Positions 1 to 8,617 are shown, counted from the stretch's first letter. The stretch is 32,568 nt of DNA from an uncultured Chromatium sp. (GCA_903897335.1 CAIUAY010000189.1:1-32568); one strand, 5' to 3'. Made by a program: numbers and translations. Notes: generated from the letters alone by a model not told the origin.

Positions 1-75
1 CATTGCGACATCCTCGAAACCGGCAACGACTCTTACCGGTTCAAGCAACGCAAAAAGGCCAATCAGACCCTCTGA
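1..75 (+). CDS. istB: IstB-like ATPase of IS21 element, C-terminal fragment
   Basis: This is a 24-residue fragment in frame 1 ending at TGA 73-75. It contains the peptide ILETGNDSYRFK, which is characteristic of the extreme C-terminus of IstB-type transposition helper ATPases. IstB proteins bind DNA and ATP and guide the IstA transposase to its target in IS21-family elements. The AAA+ core with its Walker motifs is off the left edge. The tail after SYRFK (QRKKANQTL) is short and basic, as is usual in the family. The fragment is too short to say whether the complete gene is intact. Confidence 0.75.
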   Translation, partial: HCDILETGNDSYRFKQRKKANQTL

Positions 76-139
76 GTCGCTCGTTCAACTGGAAAAAATT
101 CGATGTTGATGCCTGGTAACTTTTGGATGGTGATTGACA
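1..139 (+). mobile_element. IS21-family insertion sequence, right end only
   Basis: The stretch holds the last codons of an IstB-like helper gene, about 60 bases of non-coding DNA, and a terminus reading TTTTGGATGGTGATTGACA at 121-139. Read from outside inward it starts TGTCAATCACC, which fits the TG...CA ends known for IS21-family elements. Immediately after base 139 the sequence becomes a histidine-kinase reading frame with no start of its own, so the junction is an insertion boundary. The other end, the target duplication and istA lie outside the window. The family call rests on the IstB peptide and the terminal bases; the exact boundary could shift by one or two bases. Confidence 0.75.
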
Positions 140-2204
140 GGCGGCTCGCTCACTGCTCGACATCCTCAACGACATCCTTGATTTTTCCAAGGTCGAGGCT
201 GGGCGGCTGGAGCTTGATTGCGCCCCGTTCCAGCTCGAACAGGTGATCGGCGAAGCGCTGCTACTCGTGCAGCAACGCGCTCAGGAAAAGGAGATCGAGC
301 TGCTGTTCGATGCCAGTGGGCTGTGGGCAATCCGTCAGGGCGGTGAATTACAGGGCGATGCGCTACGTTTGCGTCAGGTGCTGGTCAACCTGCTGTCAAA
401 CGCGGTGAAGTTCACGCACGTTGGTCATGTGCGGCTGCTCCTGGAACAGGTTGACGACAGCAATGAGGAGGTGGCAGTGCATTTTGCCATCGAAGACAGC
501 GGCATCGGCATGACAGCGGCGCAGATGCATGGGCTATTTGAGGAATTTACCCAGGCGGATAACTCCACCACCCGCAGATATGGCGGCACTGGGCTGGGTC
601 TGGCCATTTCCAAGCGCCTGGTGGAGATCATGGGTGGTCAGCTTCAGGTCAGAAGTCAGCCAGAACAGGGCGCGACGTTTGACTTCACGCTGCACTTTGC
701 ACGAACCCGCGCTCACTCCAAACCGGCATTGCCGGAAGCAGACGCCACGTTTGCGACTCTGCGCATCCTGATCGTGGATGACTATCCAGAAGCTCGCGCC
801 GCACTCTTGAATCTGCTGCGGCATCTGGCCATCACCCGCGTGGATGACTGCGCCAACGGTCATGCGGCCATTGACCGCCTACAGTCCGCCTGGTCAGCCG
901 GTGATCCCTACGATCTGCTGATTTTGGACTGGATCATGCCTGAAATGGATGGCGCGGCTGTTTTGCGAACGCTGCGCGAGCGCGGGATTCCCGCTCCGCG
1001 TCACATCCTCGTCGTCTCGGCCTATGCGCCCGGCGAGATCCGTGACCAGGCGCAATCACTCGGTGTGCAGGATTGCATCACCAAGCCGGTGATGCTCCAG
1101 GTGTTGCGCGACTATCTACGCCATGTCGCCAGCGGCGAGTCACCGCACATGACCACGCAACCCGGAACGTTGCGAGCCTCACTGCATGGATTGCGGGTGC
1201 TGCTGGTCGAGGACAACCCGGTCAACCAGCAGATCGCCACTGAATTGATGCGTGGCCACGCCGTCGAGGTCGACGTGGCAAACCATGGCGCCGAGGCATT
1301 GGAGCGACTGGCGGCAGTCCCGCCGGAGCACTATGCGTTGGTGCTGATGGATTTGCAGATGCCAGTGCTGGATGGCTATCAGGCGACGATCCGGTTACGC
1401 GCCAATCCACGCTATGCCAAACTGCCGGTTATCGCCATGACCGCTCATGTTCTGACCGATGAACGCCAGCGTGGACTCGCGCTAGGAATGCAGGGCTATC
1501 TGGCCAAGCCGTTCGAACCGTCCGAGCTGTTCGCCATCCTGTCACGCTATCATCAGGTTGGGGCGACCGCAGTGCCACAGCCAGCGGTGACTGGCGTCGC
1601 ACTGCCCGACATTCCGGAACTACCCGACATACCGGGACTGGACACTCGCAATGGTCTGGCGCACCTCGGCGGCAATCTGCATTTCTATTGCAAGATGCTC
1701 GCTGCCTTCGGCGACCAGTACCGCGTCGAGCGAACCGACGCCTACGCGCATCTGGAACAGGGTGACTGGGAGGCGCTCACCTACTATGCACACGCATTGA
1801 AAGGATTGGCTGGCACATTGGGCATGGCGGCCATTCAGACGGCGGCAACCGCACTGGAGCAAGCCGTCAAGACGCAGGATTCAGGCACTGCCGAGCGACT
1901 GCGCGAGCTTGATGCACGGCTGGAACCCATGCTCAGACATCTGGACGCGGCGCTCAGCTCGAGTGCGTTGGTGTCGTCTATGCCAAAAACCAATTCCGAG
2001 ACACAAACTGACCTTTTACAAAACCTGCGCCAGCTCCTGACCGAAGGCGATGCCGAAGCAATCGAACTGTGGCAGCAGTGTGCAGATGACTTCGCCAGAC
2101 TGTTGCCAGGCGTCGTCCTGCTGCGGCTGCGCCGCGCTCTCGACAGCTTCGATTTTGACACCGCGCTGGCGCTACTTGACGCGCATCCTGAAAACGATCA
2201 GTAA
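140..2204 (+). pseudogene. Hybrid histidine kinase, 5' end removed by IS21 insertion
   Basis: The reading frame is open from the IS junction and begins inside the second dimerisation helix (ARSLLDILNDILDFSKVEAG, about 144-203). The phosphorylated histidine box and all sensor domains are missing. What remains, numbered from a GTG at 243, is a HATPase_c domain (N box about 42-58, DSGIGM 85-90, GGTGLGL 114-120), a first receiver domain about 174-295 (acceptor D229, K281), a second receiver about 317-435 (D370, K422) and an HPt domain with H517. The family passes phosphate from a kinase histidine through receivers to HPt and then to a response regulator. The gene stops 18 bases before the HD-GYP regulator, its likely partner. 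A product started at GTG 243 could not autophosphorylate, although the receiver/HPt part might still relay phosphate. Domain calls are firm; loss of kinase function is inferred from the missing H box. Confidence 0.85.
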
Positions 2205-2222
2205 CGCGCGATAGGCATCCGA

Positions 2223-3404
2223 ATGGACGGCAGTTCTGTTGACGTTAAAACGCACCTGAACCATGATCAGCCATCGACATGTTTCACGGATGCGAATGCA
2301 CTCATGGCGCTGCAACAACTGGAACGCCCCACGATCCTGGTGGTCGATGACACGCCGGCCAATCTGAGCCTGCTGGGTCAGATGCTCAAGGATGACTACC
2401 GGGTCAAGCTGGCTAACCATGGTCAACGGGCACTCGATCTGGCTGCGGCCACGCCGCCGGATCTCATCCTCTGCGATGTGATGATGCCGGGAATGAATGG
2501 CTTTGAGGTCTGCCAGCGTCTCAAGCGCAATCCGGCGACGACCCGGATACCGGTGATCTTTGTCACGGCGGCGCTGGATGTCGAGGAAGAAAAGCACGGT
2601 TTCGAGGTCGGTGCAGTCGATTACATTCATAAACCCGTCACGCCGCTGATCGTGCTGGCGCGGGTTCGGGCGCATCTCCAGATCAAACGCTGGCAGGATT
2701 TCATGGAAGATCAGAGCGCCTGGCTCCAGCAGGAAGTGGCGCGTCAGGTTCAGCAGGTCGTCCAGCTTCAGTCCGCGACGATTCATGTGATGGTGTCGCT
2801 GGCCGAATTCCGCGACGAGGAGACCGGCAACCACATCCGCCGTACCCAGGAATATGTCCGGCTGCTGGGCGACTGGATGTTGCGCCATGGGTTTTATCCG
2901 CTGGTGCTGACCTCCGCGACCGTCGATCAGATCGCTCAAGCGGCTCCGCTGCACGACATCGGCAAGATTGCCATTCCCGATCACATCCTGCTCAAGCCGG
3001 CGCAGTTGAACTCGGAAGAATTCGAGGTCATGAAGACGCACGCCATGCAGGGCTTCGAGATTCTGGAGCAGGCACGTCATTCGATGGGCGAGGACAATCC
3101 ACTGCTGTTTTACGCCTCGCAGATCACCCGTCACCACCATGAACGCTGGGATGGCAGTGGCTACCCGGACGGACTCAGCGGCGCGGCGATCCCGCTGGCC
3201 GCGCGCCTGATGGCTGTCGCCGATGTCTATGACGCGATCCGTTCGTCACGTCCCTACAAACGTCCCTTCACGCATGCTGCAACCATCGCGCTGATCGAAG
3301 AGGGGCGGGGACGTCATTTTGATCCAGACGTGCTCGATGCCTTTTTCGACTTGCATGAGACATTTGCCAGCATTGCCGAGCAACTGGCGGACACTGAAAG
3401 ATGA
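2223..3404 (+). CDS. Response regulator with HD-GYP c-di-GMP phosphodiesterase domain
   Basis: This 393-residue protein has an N-terminal receiver domain (about 36-152; acidic VDD 41-43, acceptor D85 in LCDVMMPGMNG, K137) and a C-terminal HD-GYP domain (about 185-385; H204, HDIGK 244-248, HHHERWDGSGYP 304-315). The metal-binding HD pair and the GYP motif are intact. HD-GYP proteins of the RpfG type hydrolyse cyclic di-GMP when switched by phosphorylation of the receiver. The likely phosphodonor is the upstream hybrid kinase, which is broken here. The start at 2223 has only a weak ribosome site; an ATG at 2304, just before the receiver, is the alternative. The stop overlaps the next gene by 4 bases (ATGA at 3401-3404), coupling the regulator to an outer-membrane protein gene. 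Confidence 0.92.
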   Translation: MDGSSVDVKTHLNHDQPSTCFTDANALMALQQLERPTILVVDDTPANLSLLGQMLKDDYRVKLANHGQRALDLAAATPPDLILCDVMMPGMNGFEVCQRLKRNPATTRIPVIFVTAALDVEEEKHGFEVGAVDYIHKPVTPLIVLARVRAHLQIKRWQDFMEDQSAWLQQEVARQVQQVVQLQSATIHVMVSLAEFRDEETGNHIRRTQEYVRLLGDWMLRHGFYPLVLTSATVDQIAQAAPLHDIGKIAIPDHILLKPAQLNSEEFEVMKTHAMQGFEILEQARHSMGEDNPLLFYASQITRHHHERWDGSGYPDGLSGAAIPLAARLMAVADVYDAIRSSRPYKRPFTHAATIALIEEGRGRHFDPDVLDAFFDLHETFASIAEQLADTER

Positions 3405-4705
3405 CACGTTTGCCAGCAGCTCCGGTCTGGCTTTCCGGTGTCATGGCGCTGCTCATGACGCTTCCGCAACTAACCCGCGCCGAGATTCAGTTCTCAGGAT
3501 TCGGAACGCTGGGTGGCGCGATCTCCGATCAGGATGTCATCTATCAGCGGTATCTCGATGACGGCGGCACCCTGAACCGCGACTCGCTGATTGGTCTCCA
3601 GATGGACGCACGGCTGACGGATGCCTGGAGTCTGACGCTTCAGGCCAAGGCGGCACCCTCGATCCGTGATGAGAATGCCTGGGAACCGACCCTGAGCTGG
3701 GCGTTTCTTTCCTGGCGACCGGATAACGACCTGCTGCTACGCGCCGGAAAACTGCGCCTGCCGCTGATGCTCTATTCGGCCAACAGCGATGTGGGAACCA
3801 CCTTTGAGTTTGCCAGACTGCCGACCGAGCTGTATTCGCTGCTGCCGACCACGGATCTCACGGGGCTGTCATGTGCCAAGACCTGGCTCGACGGCGAGCG
3901 TGAATGGACGCTGGAAGGCTATCTGGGTCGAACACAGACTGAATGGCGTTATTATCTGCGCGACAACATGGAACCGCTGTTCCCAGCAGGCGCGTCCTTC
4001 CTCGGATACGAGCTGGACATGGCTGGACTGGTGCTATCACTGCGCGAGCACGAGAACACCTGGCGCATCGGCCTGCACCGAACCGATGCTGAATCAGATA
4101 TCGGCCCGGTGCCAAGCGGTTTTCCATTTGTCACGCTCGTGCCCGGAACCGGCATTGGTTACTACCAGGTGTCGAACGACATGCCAGGTCCTGGCGTTCC
4201 AACCGTCGATCAATACGTTATTTATGTGTTGACGCTGGGTGCCGAGATCGCGCTACCCAATGATTTCCGTCTGGTCGGCGAATTTGGTCAACGTCGGTTC
4301 AATAATGCCGCGATTGCAGGCCCCAATACCAATGCAGGCTATCTGGCGCTGCTCAAATCCATCGGACGCTGGACGCCTTACATCTACTGGGCGGGTATCC
4401 GTTCGCGTGAGCAGGCGCTGGATCTGACCGATGCACTCAACCGCAACCGCGTACCCGAATTCATCCCCGGTGCCGACGCGATCAATGCCACCCAACGTGC
4501 GGGAGCAGATATGCTCGGTCCATACGACCAGCAATCCTTGGCGATTGGCACCGCCTACAGTCTCTCGCCCACCAGTAAATTCAAGGCCGAATGGCTGCAC
4601 ACCCGCACCGGCATTCTGTCCAGCTTTGTGAATGCGCCCGCCAACGAAGATAGCGGGGGACGTCAGTTCAATGTGTTTTCGCTCTCCTACAGCGTGGCGT
4701 TTTAA
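3401..4705 (+). CDS. Porin-like outer-membrane beta-barrel protein, copy 1
   Basis: The protein has 434 residues. A signal peptide (about 1-27, ending TRA before EIQFSG) precedes a sequence rich in alternating aromatic and polar strands, and the chain ends in phenylalanine (SLSYSVAF), the usual BAM recognition signature of outer-membrane barrels. No catalytic motif is visible. It is roughly two-thirds identical by eye to the protein at 5116-6399, so the two arose by duplication. It overlaps the HD-GYP regulator by 4 bases and abuts the PstS-like gene (stop 4703-4705, next ATG 4706), so it is probably co-transcribed with both. A likely role is uptake or sensing of a small solute across the outer membrane, but the substrate cannot be read from the sequence. 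One difference from copy 2 is a cysteine in TGLSCAKTW, where copy 2 has NGLSVGKTW. Confidence 0.8.
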   Translation: MTRLPAAPVWLSGVMALLMTLPQLTRAEIQFSGFGTLGGAISDQDVIYQRYLDDGGTLNRDSLIGLQMDARLTDAWSLTLQAKAAPSIRDENAWEPTLSWAFLSWRPDNDLLLRAGKLRLPLMLYSANSDVGTTFEFARLPTELYSLLPTTDLTGLSCAKTWLDGEREWTLEGYLGRTQTEWRYYLRDNMEPLFPAGASFLGYELDMAGLVLSLREHENTWRIGLHRTDAESDIGPVPSGFPFVTLVPGTGIGYYQVSNDMPGPGVPTVDQYVIYVLTLGAEIALPNDFRLVGEFGQRRFNNAAIAGPNTNAGYLALLKSIGRWTPYIYWAGIRSREQALDLTDALNRNRVPEFIPGADAINATQRAGADMLGPYDQQSLAIGTAYSLSPTSKFKAEWLHTRTGILSSFVNAPANEDSGGRQFNVFSLSYSVAF

Positions 4706-5119
4706 ATGAATGACATGCGCATCTTCTTAATGTTCCTCGTCTTCTGCGCCCTCCCCGTGCTGGCTGACCCGATGGTCATCGGACACTCCGGATTGCCGCC
4801 GCTCGACCTGACAACCCTGCAACGGATCTATACCGGCAAGGTCGTCGAGCTGAACGGCGTGCGGGTGACGCCGGTCAACCTGCCCCTCGGCAGCACCTTG
4901 CGCACACGCTTCCTGAACGACTATCTGGGACAGAACGAGGATAAATACACTGGCTACTGGACGGTGCGTCGCTACGTCGGCAAGGGGACGCCTCCACGCG
5001 AACTAAATAGTCCAGAAGAAGTTGCACGTTTCATTGCGAACACGGTCGGAGCTATCGGCTATGTCGATACTGCCGAGCTGACGCCAGATGTCCAGGTGTT
5101 AATTCAGCAAGCGCCATGA
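4706..5119 (+). CDS. Short PstS-like periplasmic solute-binding protein
   Basis: The 137-residue product has a signal peptide (about 1-20, ending VLA before DPMVIG). The mature part resembles one lobe of phosphate-type substrate-binding proteins: LTTLQRIYTGK near the N-terminus, then RTRFLNDYLG, YWTVRRYVGKGTPP and a final VGAIGYVDT. Full PstS proteins are more than twice as long, so this is a single-lobe member of the PBP-like family. No ABC permease or ATPase gene is near, which argues against ordinary transport and for a sensing or accessory role. It abuts the first porin-like gene without a gap and overlaps the second by 4 bases (ATGA at 5116-5119). The ligand may be phosphate or another oxyanion, but this is inference from the family only. 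Confidence 0.75.
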   Translation: MNDMRIFLMFLVFCALPVLADPMVIGHSGLPPLDLTTLQRIYTGKVVELNGVRVTPVNLPLGSTLRTRFLNDYLGQNEDKYTGYWTVRRYVGKGTPPRELNSPEEVARFIANTVGAIGYVDTAELTPDVQVLIQQAP

Positions 5120-6399
5120 ACAGATACAGACGTTATCATTGGCCGATCACACTGTTCCTGGCGCTCCCACTTGTCGTTCACGCCGAGATGCAGTTCTCTG
5201 GTTTCGGGACGCTGGGTGGAGCCATCTCTGATCAAGATGTCATCTATCAGCGTGACATCGACGATAGCGGCACACTCAACCGTGATTCGCTAATCGGTGT
5301 CCAGTTAGATGCCTCGCTCACCAATACTTGGAGCCTGACGCTCCAGGCCAAGGCGGCACCCGCGATGGATAGCGATACCGCCTGGGTTCCGACCCTCACT
5401 TGGGCCTTCCTCGCCTGGCGTCCAACGAACGATCTGCTGGTGCGCGCCGGAAAGCTGCGCTTGCCACTGATGCTCTACTCGGCTAACAGCGATGTTGGAA
5501 CCACGTTTGATTTTGCCCGCCTGCCCACCGAGGTCTATTCGGCGATACCTATCGCGGATGTCAACGGGTTGTCCGTTGGTAAGACCTGGTTCGACGGCGA
5601 GCGGGAGTGGGTACTGGAAGGCTACCTGGGCAGCGCGCATAACGACTGGCGCTTCTATCTGCGCGACGATCTGCTGCCAGATCTGCCCGCTGGGTCTCTC
5701 TATAAGGGGGCGGATCTGAACCTGGCCGGATTAGTCCTGTCACTGCGCGATGGCGAGAATACCTGGCGCGTCGGTTTGCATCGGGTCGATGCCGAAGCGG
5801 ATGATGGCCCCGTCACGTCCACTTATCCTTTCGTGACCCTCGCGCCCGGGATCGGCTACTACCAGGTGTCGTCCAAGATGCCAGGGCCAGGCGTCCCGAC
5901 CGTAGACACGCTCGTCAATGATGTGCTGACACTGGGTGCCGACATCGCACTCCCCAACGACTTCCGCCTCATCGGCGAGTATGTCCGGCGCCGGATCACC
6001 AATGCCACCATGGGGCCGGATACCAGCGCCGGCTACCTGGCGCTGCTCAAGCGTATCGGGCGCTGGACGCCCTATGTCTACTGGGCTGGCATCCGCACCC
6101 AAAAGGATGCGCTGAGTCTTTACGCGGCAATCAATAGCAACCAGATACCCGATGTCATTCCAGAAGCGGCAGCGATCAATGCCTCCCAGCGTCTGGGAGC
6201 TGATCTCCTCAGTGCCTATGACCAGTATTCAGTGGCGATTGGTACGTCTTACAGTCTCTCGCCGACCAGCAAGCTCAAAGCTGAATGGCTGCACACGCAA
6301 ACCGAAGTCGTCTCCAGCTTCGTCGATCCACCAGCGGATGAAGACAGCGGCGGACGCCAGATCAATGTTTTTTCGCTCTCATACAGCGTCACGTTCTGA
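5116..6399 (+). CDS. Porin-like outer-membrane beta-barrel protein, copy 2
   Basis: The protein has 427 residues with a signal peptide (about 1-23, ending VHA before EMQFSG) and a terminal phenylalanine (SLSYSVTF). It aligns along its whole length with the protein at 3401-4705. Near-identical blocks include GFGTLGGAISDQDVIYQR, LRLPLMLYSANSDVGTTF and the C-terminal SFV...EDSGGRQ..VFSLSYSV. The most variable stretches, around residues 165-185 and 320-345, are probably extracellular loops. It starts inside the stop region of the PstS-like gene (4-base overlap). Duplication of only the porin around the small binding protein suggests two barrels with different loop specificity serving one periplasmic partner. 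I cannot assign a substrate. Confidence 0.8.
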   Translation: MNRYRRYHWPITLFLALPLVVHAEMQFSGFGTLGGAISDQDVIYQRDIDDSGTLNRDSLIGVQLDASLTNTWSLTLQAKAAPAMDSDTAWVPTLTWAFLAWRPTNDLLVRAGKLRLPLMLYSANSDVGTTFDFARLPTEVYSAIPIADVNGLSVGKTWFDGEREWVLEGYLGSAHNDWRFYLRDDLLPDLPAGSLYKGADLNLAGLVLSLRDGENTWRVGLHRVDAEADDGPVTSTYPFVTLAPGIGYYQVSSKMPGPGVPTVDTLVNDVLTLGADIALPNDFRLIGEYVRRRITNATMGPDTSAGYLALLKRIGRWTPYVYWAGIRTQKDALSLYAAINSNQIPDVIPEAAAINASQRLGADLLSAYDQYSVAIGTSYSLSPTSKLKAEWLHTQTEVVSSFVDPPADEDSGGRQINVFSLSYSVTF

Positions 6400-6563
6400 A
6401 TGCTGTCGCCGGATACATCTGCAATCGCACTCTGATGTTTGATACAAACCAACCAGTTATCACCGAAGCAGCCAGGGTTCCACGTCGACGCCTCTCACGA
6501 CAGCGTTCAGTCTGTCTCGCAGGATTAACTCCAGGTGTTTTCGTATATTCAAGGAGCTGATGC
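6400..6563 (+). other. Intergenic region before the FHA gene
   Basis: These 164 bases separate the porin-like gene from the FHA gene. A clear ribosome-binding site, AAGGAG at 6551-6556, lies 7 bases before the ATG at 6564. TATATT just upstream of it is too close to the start codon to be a credible -10 box. I see no strong promoter or hairpin terminator, so read-through from the upstream operon is possible. Confidence 0.4.
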
Positions 6564-7595
6564 ATGGAGTTCACTCTTCACGTCGTCAACCGTAAAGCGC
6601 AGACCCCTGAACGGGATGTTTGCCTGAGCCTGCCTAAGAACAGCATTGCCATTGGGCGCAACCCGGCCTGTGATCTTTGTCTCGATGATTCTGAACGCAT
6701 GGTCTCTGGTCAGCATGCTCGTCTCGATGTCCGCGACGGCGGTCTGTGGGTGACAGATATCAGCCGCAACGGCACCTATCTGAACTATGCCCAGGAGCCA
6801 TTGCCCTCGCATCAGGCCGTTGCCATCCGGGATGGCGACTGTTTGATAATCGGTTTTTTTGAAGTGACAGTGAACATTGATGCCCAGGCCACGCCAGCGA
6901 CCTCACGCGAGCGTCCAAGACTGACTGAATCGCTTTCCAATCCATCGGACACGGCTGCCGTGACGGTTTCACCAACATCGCGTCAGGACACGCTAACCGC
7001 TGGCAGCGAATTAAGCGCTTTTCTGAGCGGTCTGGGGATCGGCAATCCGGCAGCCATCGAACAGCCTGATGCATTGCTGCGACATGCCGGCGAACTGCTA
7101 CGCGCACTCGCGGCAGGTCTGACGCAAACGATGATGGGTCGCGCCCAGCTTAAGAATGAACTGCGCCTTGGCGTGACTACCATTCGTGCCTCAGACAACA
7201 ACCCGTTCAAGTTTGCAGTAGATACCGACAATCTGCTGGAGTATCTCCTGCTGCGTCCAACTCCTGGATTCCTGTCAGCCGTCACCGCCGCACGGGAGGC
7301 ATACGATGACATCCAGGCACATGAAATGGCGATGATGGCTGGGTTGCAAGCCGCACTGCGGGCGCTCTTTGCCCGTTTCGAGCCATCTGAACTTGAACGT
7401 CGGCTCAGTCGCGGCGGTCTTGACCAGGTCTTGCCGACAGTACGCAAGGCCAGATACTGGGATCTCTTCACCGAAACCTATGAACAGGTTGCCGCCGAGT
7501 CATCTGAAGACGTCATGCAGGTGTTCAGTGACGCCTTCGCACACGCCTATCAGGATCACATCCAGCGTCTTGCCGAGGCGCGTCGTCGCGCCTAA
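6564..7595 (+). CDS. tagH: T6SS-associated FHA domain protein (TagH/Fha type)
   Basis: The protein has 343 residues. An N-terminal FHA phosphothreonine-binding domain spans about 25-100, with GR at 31-32, SGQH at 48-51 and NGT at 69-71, the residues that contact the phosphopeptide. A linker of about 60 residues follows, then a C-terminal domain from about 165 with LLRALAAGLTQTMMGRAQLKNE and NNPFKF, typical of the C-terminal domain of type VI secretion FHA proteins. TagH/Fha proteins tie T6SS assembly to Ser/Thr phosphorylation by PpkA. No other T6SS gene is in the window, so it is an orphan here. The start is supported by AAGGAG 7 bases upstream. The family call is good; participation in a T6SS is unproven. 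Confidence 0.8.
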   Translation: MEFTLHVVNRKAQTPERDVCLSLPKNSIAIGRNPACDLCLDDSERMVSGQHARLDVRDGGLWVTDISRNGTYLNYAQEPLPSHQAVAIRDGDCLIIGFFEVTVNIDAQATPATSRERPRLTESLSNPSDTAAVTVSPTSRQDTLTAGSELSAFLSGLGIGNPAAIEQPDALLRHAGELLRALAAGLTQTMMGRAQLKNELRLGVTTIRASDNNPFKFAVDTDNLLEYLLLRPTPGFLSAVTAAREAYDDIQAHEMAMMAGLQAALRALFARFEPSELERRLSRGGLDQVLPTVRKARYWDLFTETYEQVAAESSEDVMQVFSDAFAHAYQDHIQRLAEARRRA

Positions 7596-7635
7596 CGCCT
7601 GTTCCAACAGGTACCGGATCGTGGTTATCAGGCGC
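7588..7635. repeat. Nested inverted repeats between convergent genes
   Basis: GCGCCT (7588-7593) pairs with AGGCGC (7630-7635). Inside them CCTGTT-CC-AACAGG (7598-7611) forms a second stem. They span the stop codons of the FHA gene and the convergent Nudix/ThiE gene, the place where a bidirectional terminator would be expected. There is no T-tract on either side, so this is at best a weak terminator. Confidence 0.3.
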
Positions 7636-8617
7636 TTAACCCAAACTCGCAACCCCGAATCGCGGCGATTCCCTGCGCACCATGCGCAATCGCCTCGTCA
7701 AGGTCGGATGGTGCCAGTCCACCCAGTGCATAAACCGGCAGTGGAACCGGTTCAACCAGTTCGGAAAAACCCGACCAGCCCAACGGTCGTGCATCGGGAT
7801 GACTGGTGGTCGGCTTGACTGGAGACAGCAGCGCGTAATCGAGTCCGAGCAGTGCGGCCTGCGCCAGTTGCGCGGCATCGTGACAGGATGCGCCGACCAG
7901 ATCCTGCGTCAGGCCGGGACGTGCAGTCAGTGCCATGAGCCGCCAGGCAGTGAGATGCAGGCCATGACGCGGCACATCGATCACCTGTTGCGGCTCTCGA
8001 TTGAGCAGCAGACGCGCCTGATAGGCTTGACAGCGTGAATAAACCGCTTCGGCAAGCCGGCGATAAGCCGTCTCGTCCAGCGCATGTGCGCGAAGCTGGA
8101 TCAAGCGGATGCCGCGTTCCAGTGCGACAGCAAGACGTTCCAGCAGTGTATCGACCTGGGAAGCCGCGCCGCTGGTAATCAGCAACAGCGGCGGCAGACG
8201 CAGTGCAGTGATGATGGGTCGGTCGGCTGCCGGAAAGACATCGTGGTTCATCGCCTCCGGTTCCAGCCAGTCGAGCGGCTGACCTTCGCGTCCCGTGGGA
8301 CTGCCTGAGTAGTGATCGACCCGGCGCACATCAAGCAGGATCTGGCGGTCGCCATAATCATGATGAACCCGGATCAGTGAACGGCTGGATCGCACCTGAA
8401 TACCCAGCTCTTCCTCCAGCTCGCGGGTTAGACCCTGTTCCGGTGATTCACCCGGCTCCAGCTTGCCACCCGGAAACTCCCAGAGTCCGCCCTGATGAAC
8501 ATGATCGGGACGTTTGGTAATCAAAACACGGCCAGCACTGTCCGTGACCGCCCCAACCATCACATGGATGCGTGTTGAACTAACTGCGGTATTCAGCGTT
8601 GATGCGAACGTAGTCAT
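7628..8617 (-). CDS. Nudix (MutT-like) hydrolase fused to a ThiE/TenI-like domain
   Basis: The protein has 329 residues. The first half (about 15-140) is a Nudix domain with a complete Nudix box at 51-73 (G51, E57, R65-E66, E69-E70, G72), as in MutT enzymes that hydrolyse 8-oxo-dGTP. The second half (about 143-325) resembles thiamine phosphate synthase/TenI (LLLITSG..., [33 protein letters not shown]). The same fusion next to secA and argJ is known in Pseudomonas and many other gammaproteobacteria, so it is a family trait and not a sequencing artefact. Sanitising the nucleotide pool is the likely main role; what the second domain does is not established. The ATG at 8617 overlaps the end of argJ by 38 bases and has a weak ribosome site; a later start near 8560 would clip the first strand of the fold. 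Confidence 0.88.
   Translation of the reverse strand: MTTFASTLNTAVSSTRIHVMVGAVTDSAGRVLITKRPDHVHQGGLWEFPGGKLEPGESPEQGLTRELEEELGIQVRSSRSLIRVHHDYGDRQILLDVRRVDHYSGSPTGREGQPLDWLEPEAMNHDVFPAADRPIITALRLPPLLLITSGAASQVDTLLERLAVALERGIRLIQLRAHALDETAYRRLAEAVYSRCQAYQARLLLNREPQQVIDVPRHGLHLTAWRLMALTARPGLTQDLVGASCHDAAQLAQAALLGLDYALLSPVKPTTSHPDARPLGWSGFSELVEPVPLPVYALGGLAPSDLDEAIAHGAQGIAAIRGCEFGLSA

Noticed and set aside
2172-3140. Open frame of 322 codons on the - strand opposite the HD-GYP gene
   Set aside because: It is entirely antisense to a gene with intact receiver and HD-GYP motifs, shows no recognisable domain, and is rich in H, R and Q as expected for a shadow frame in GC-rich DNA.
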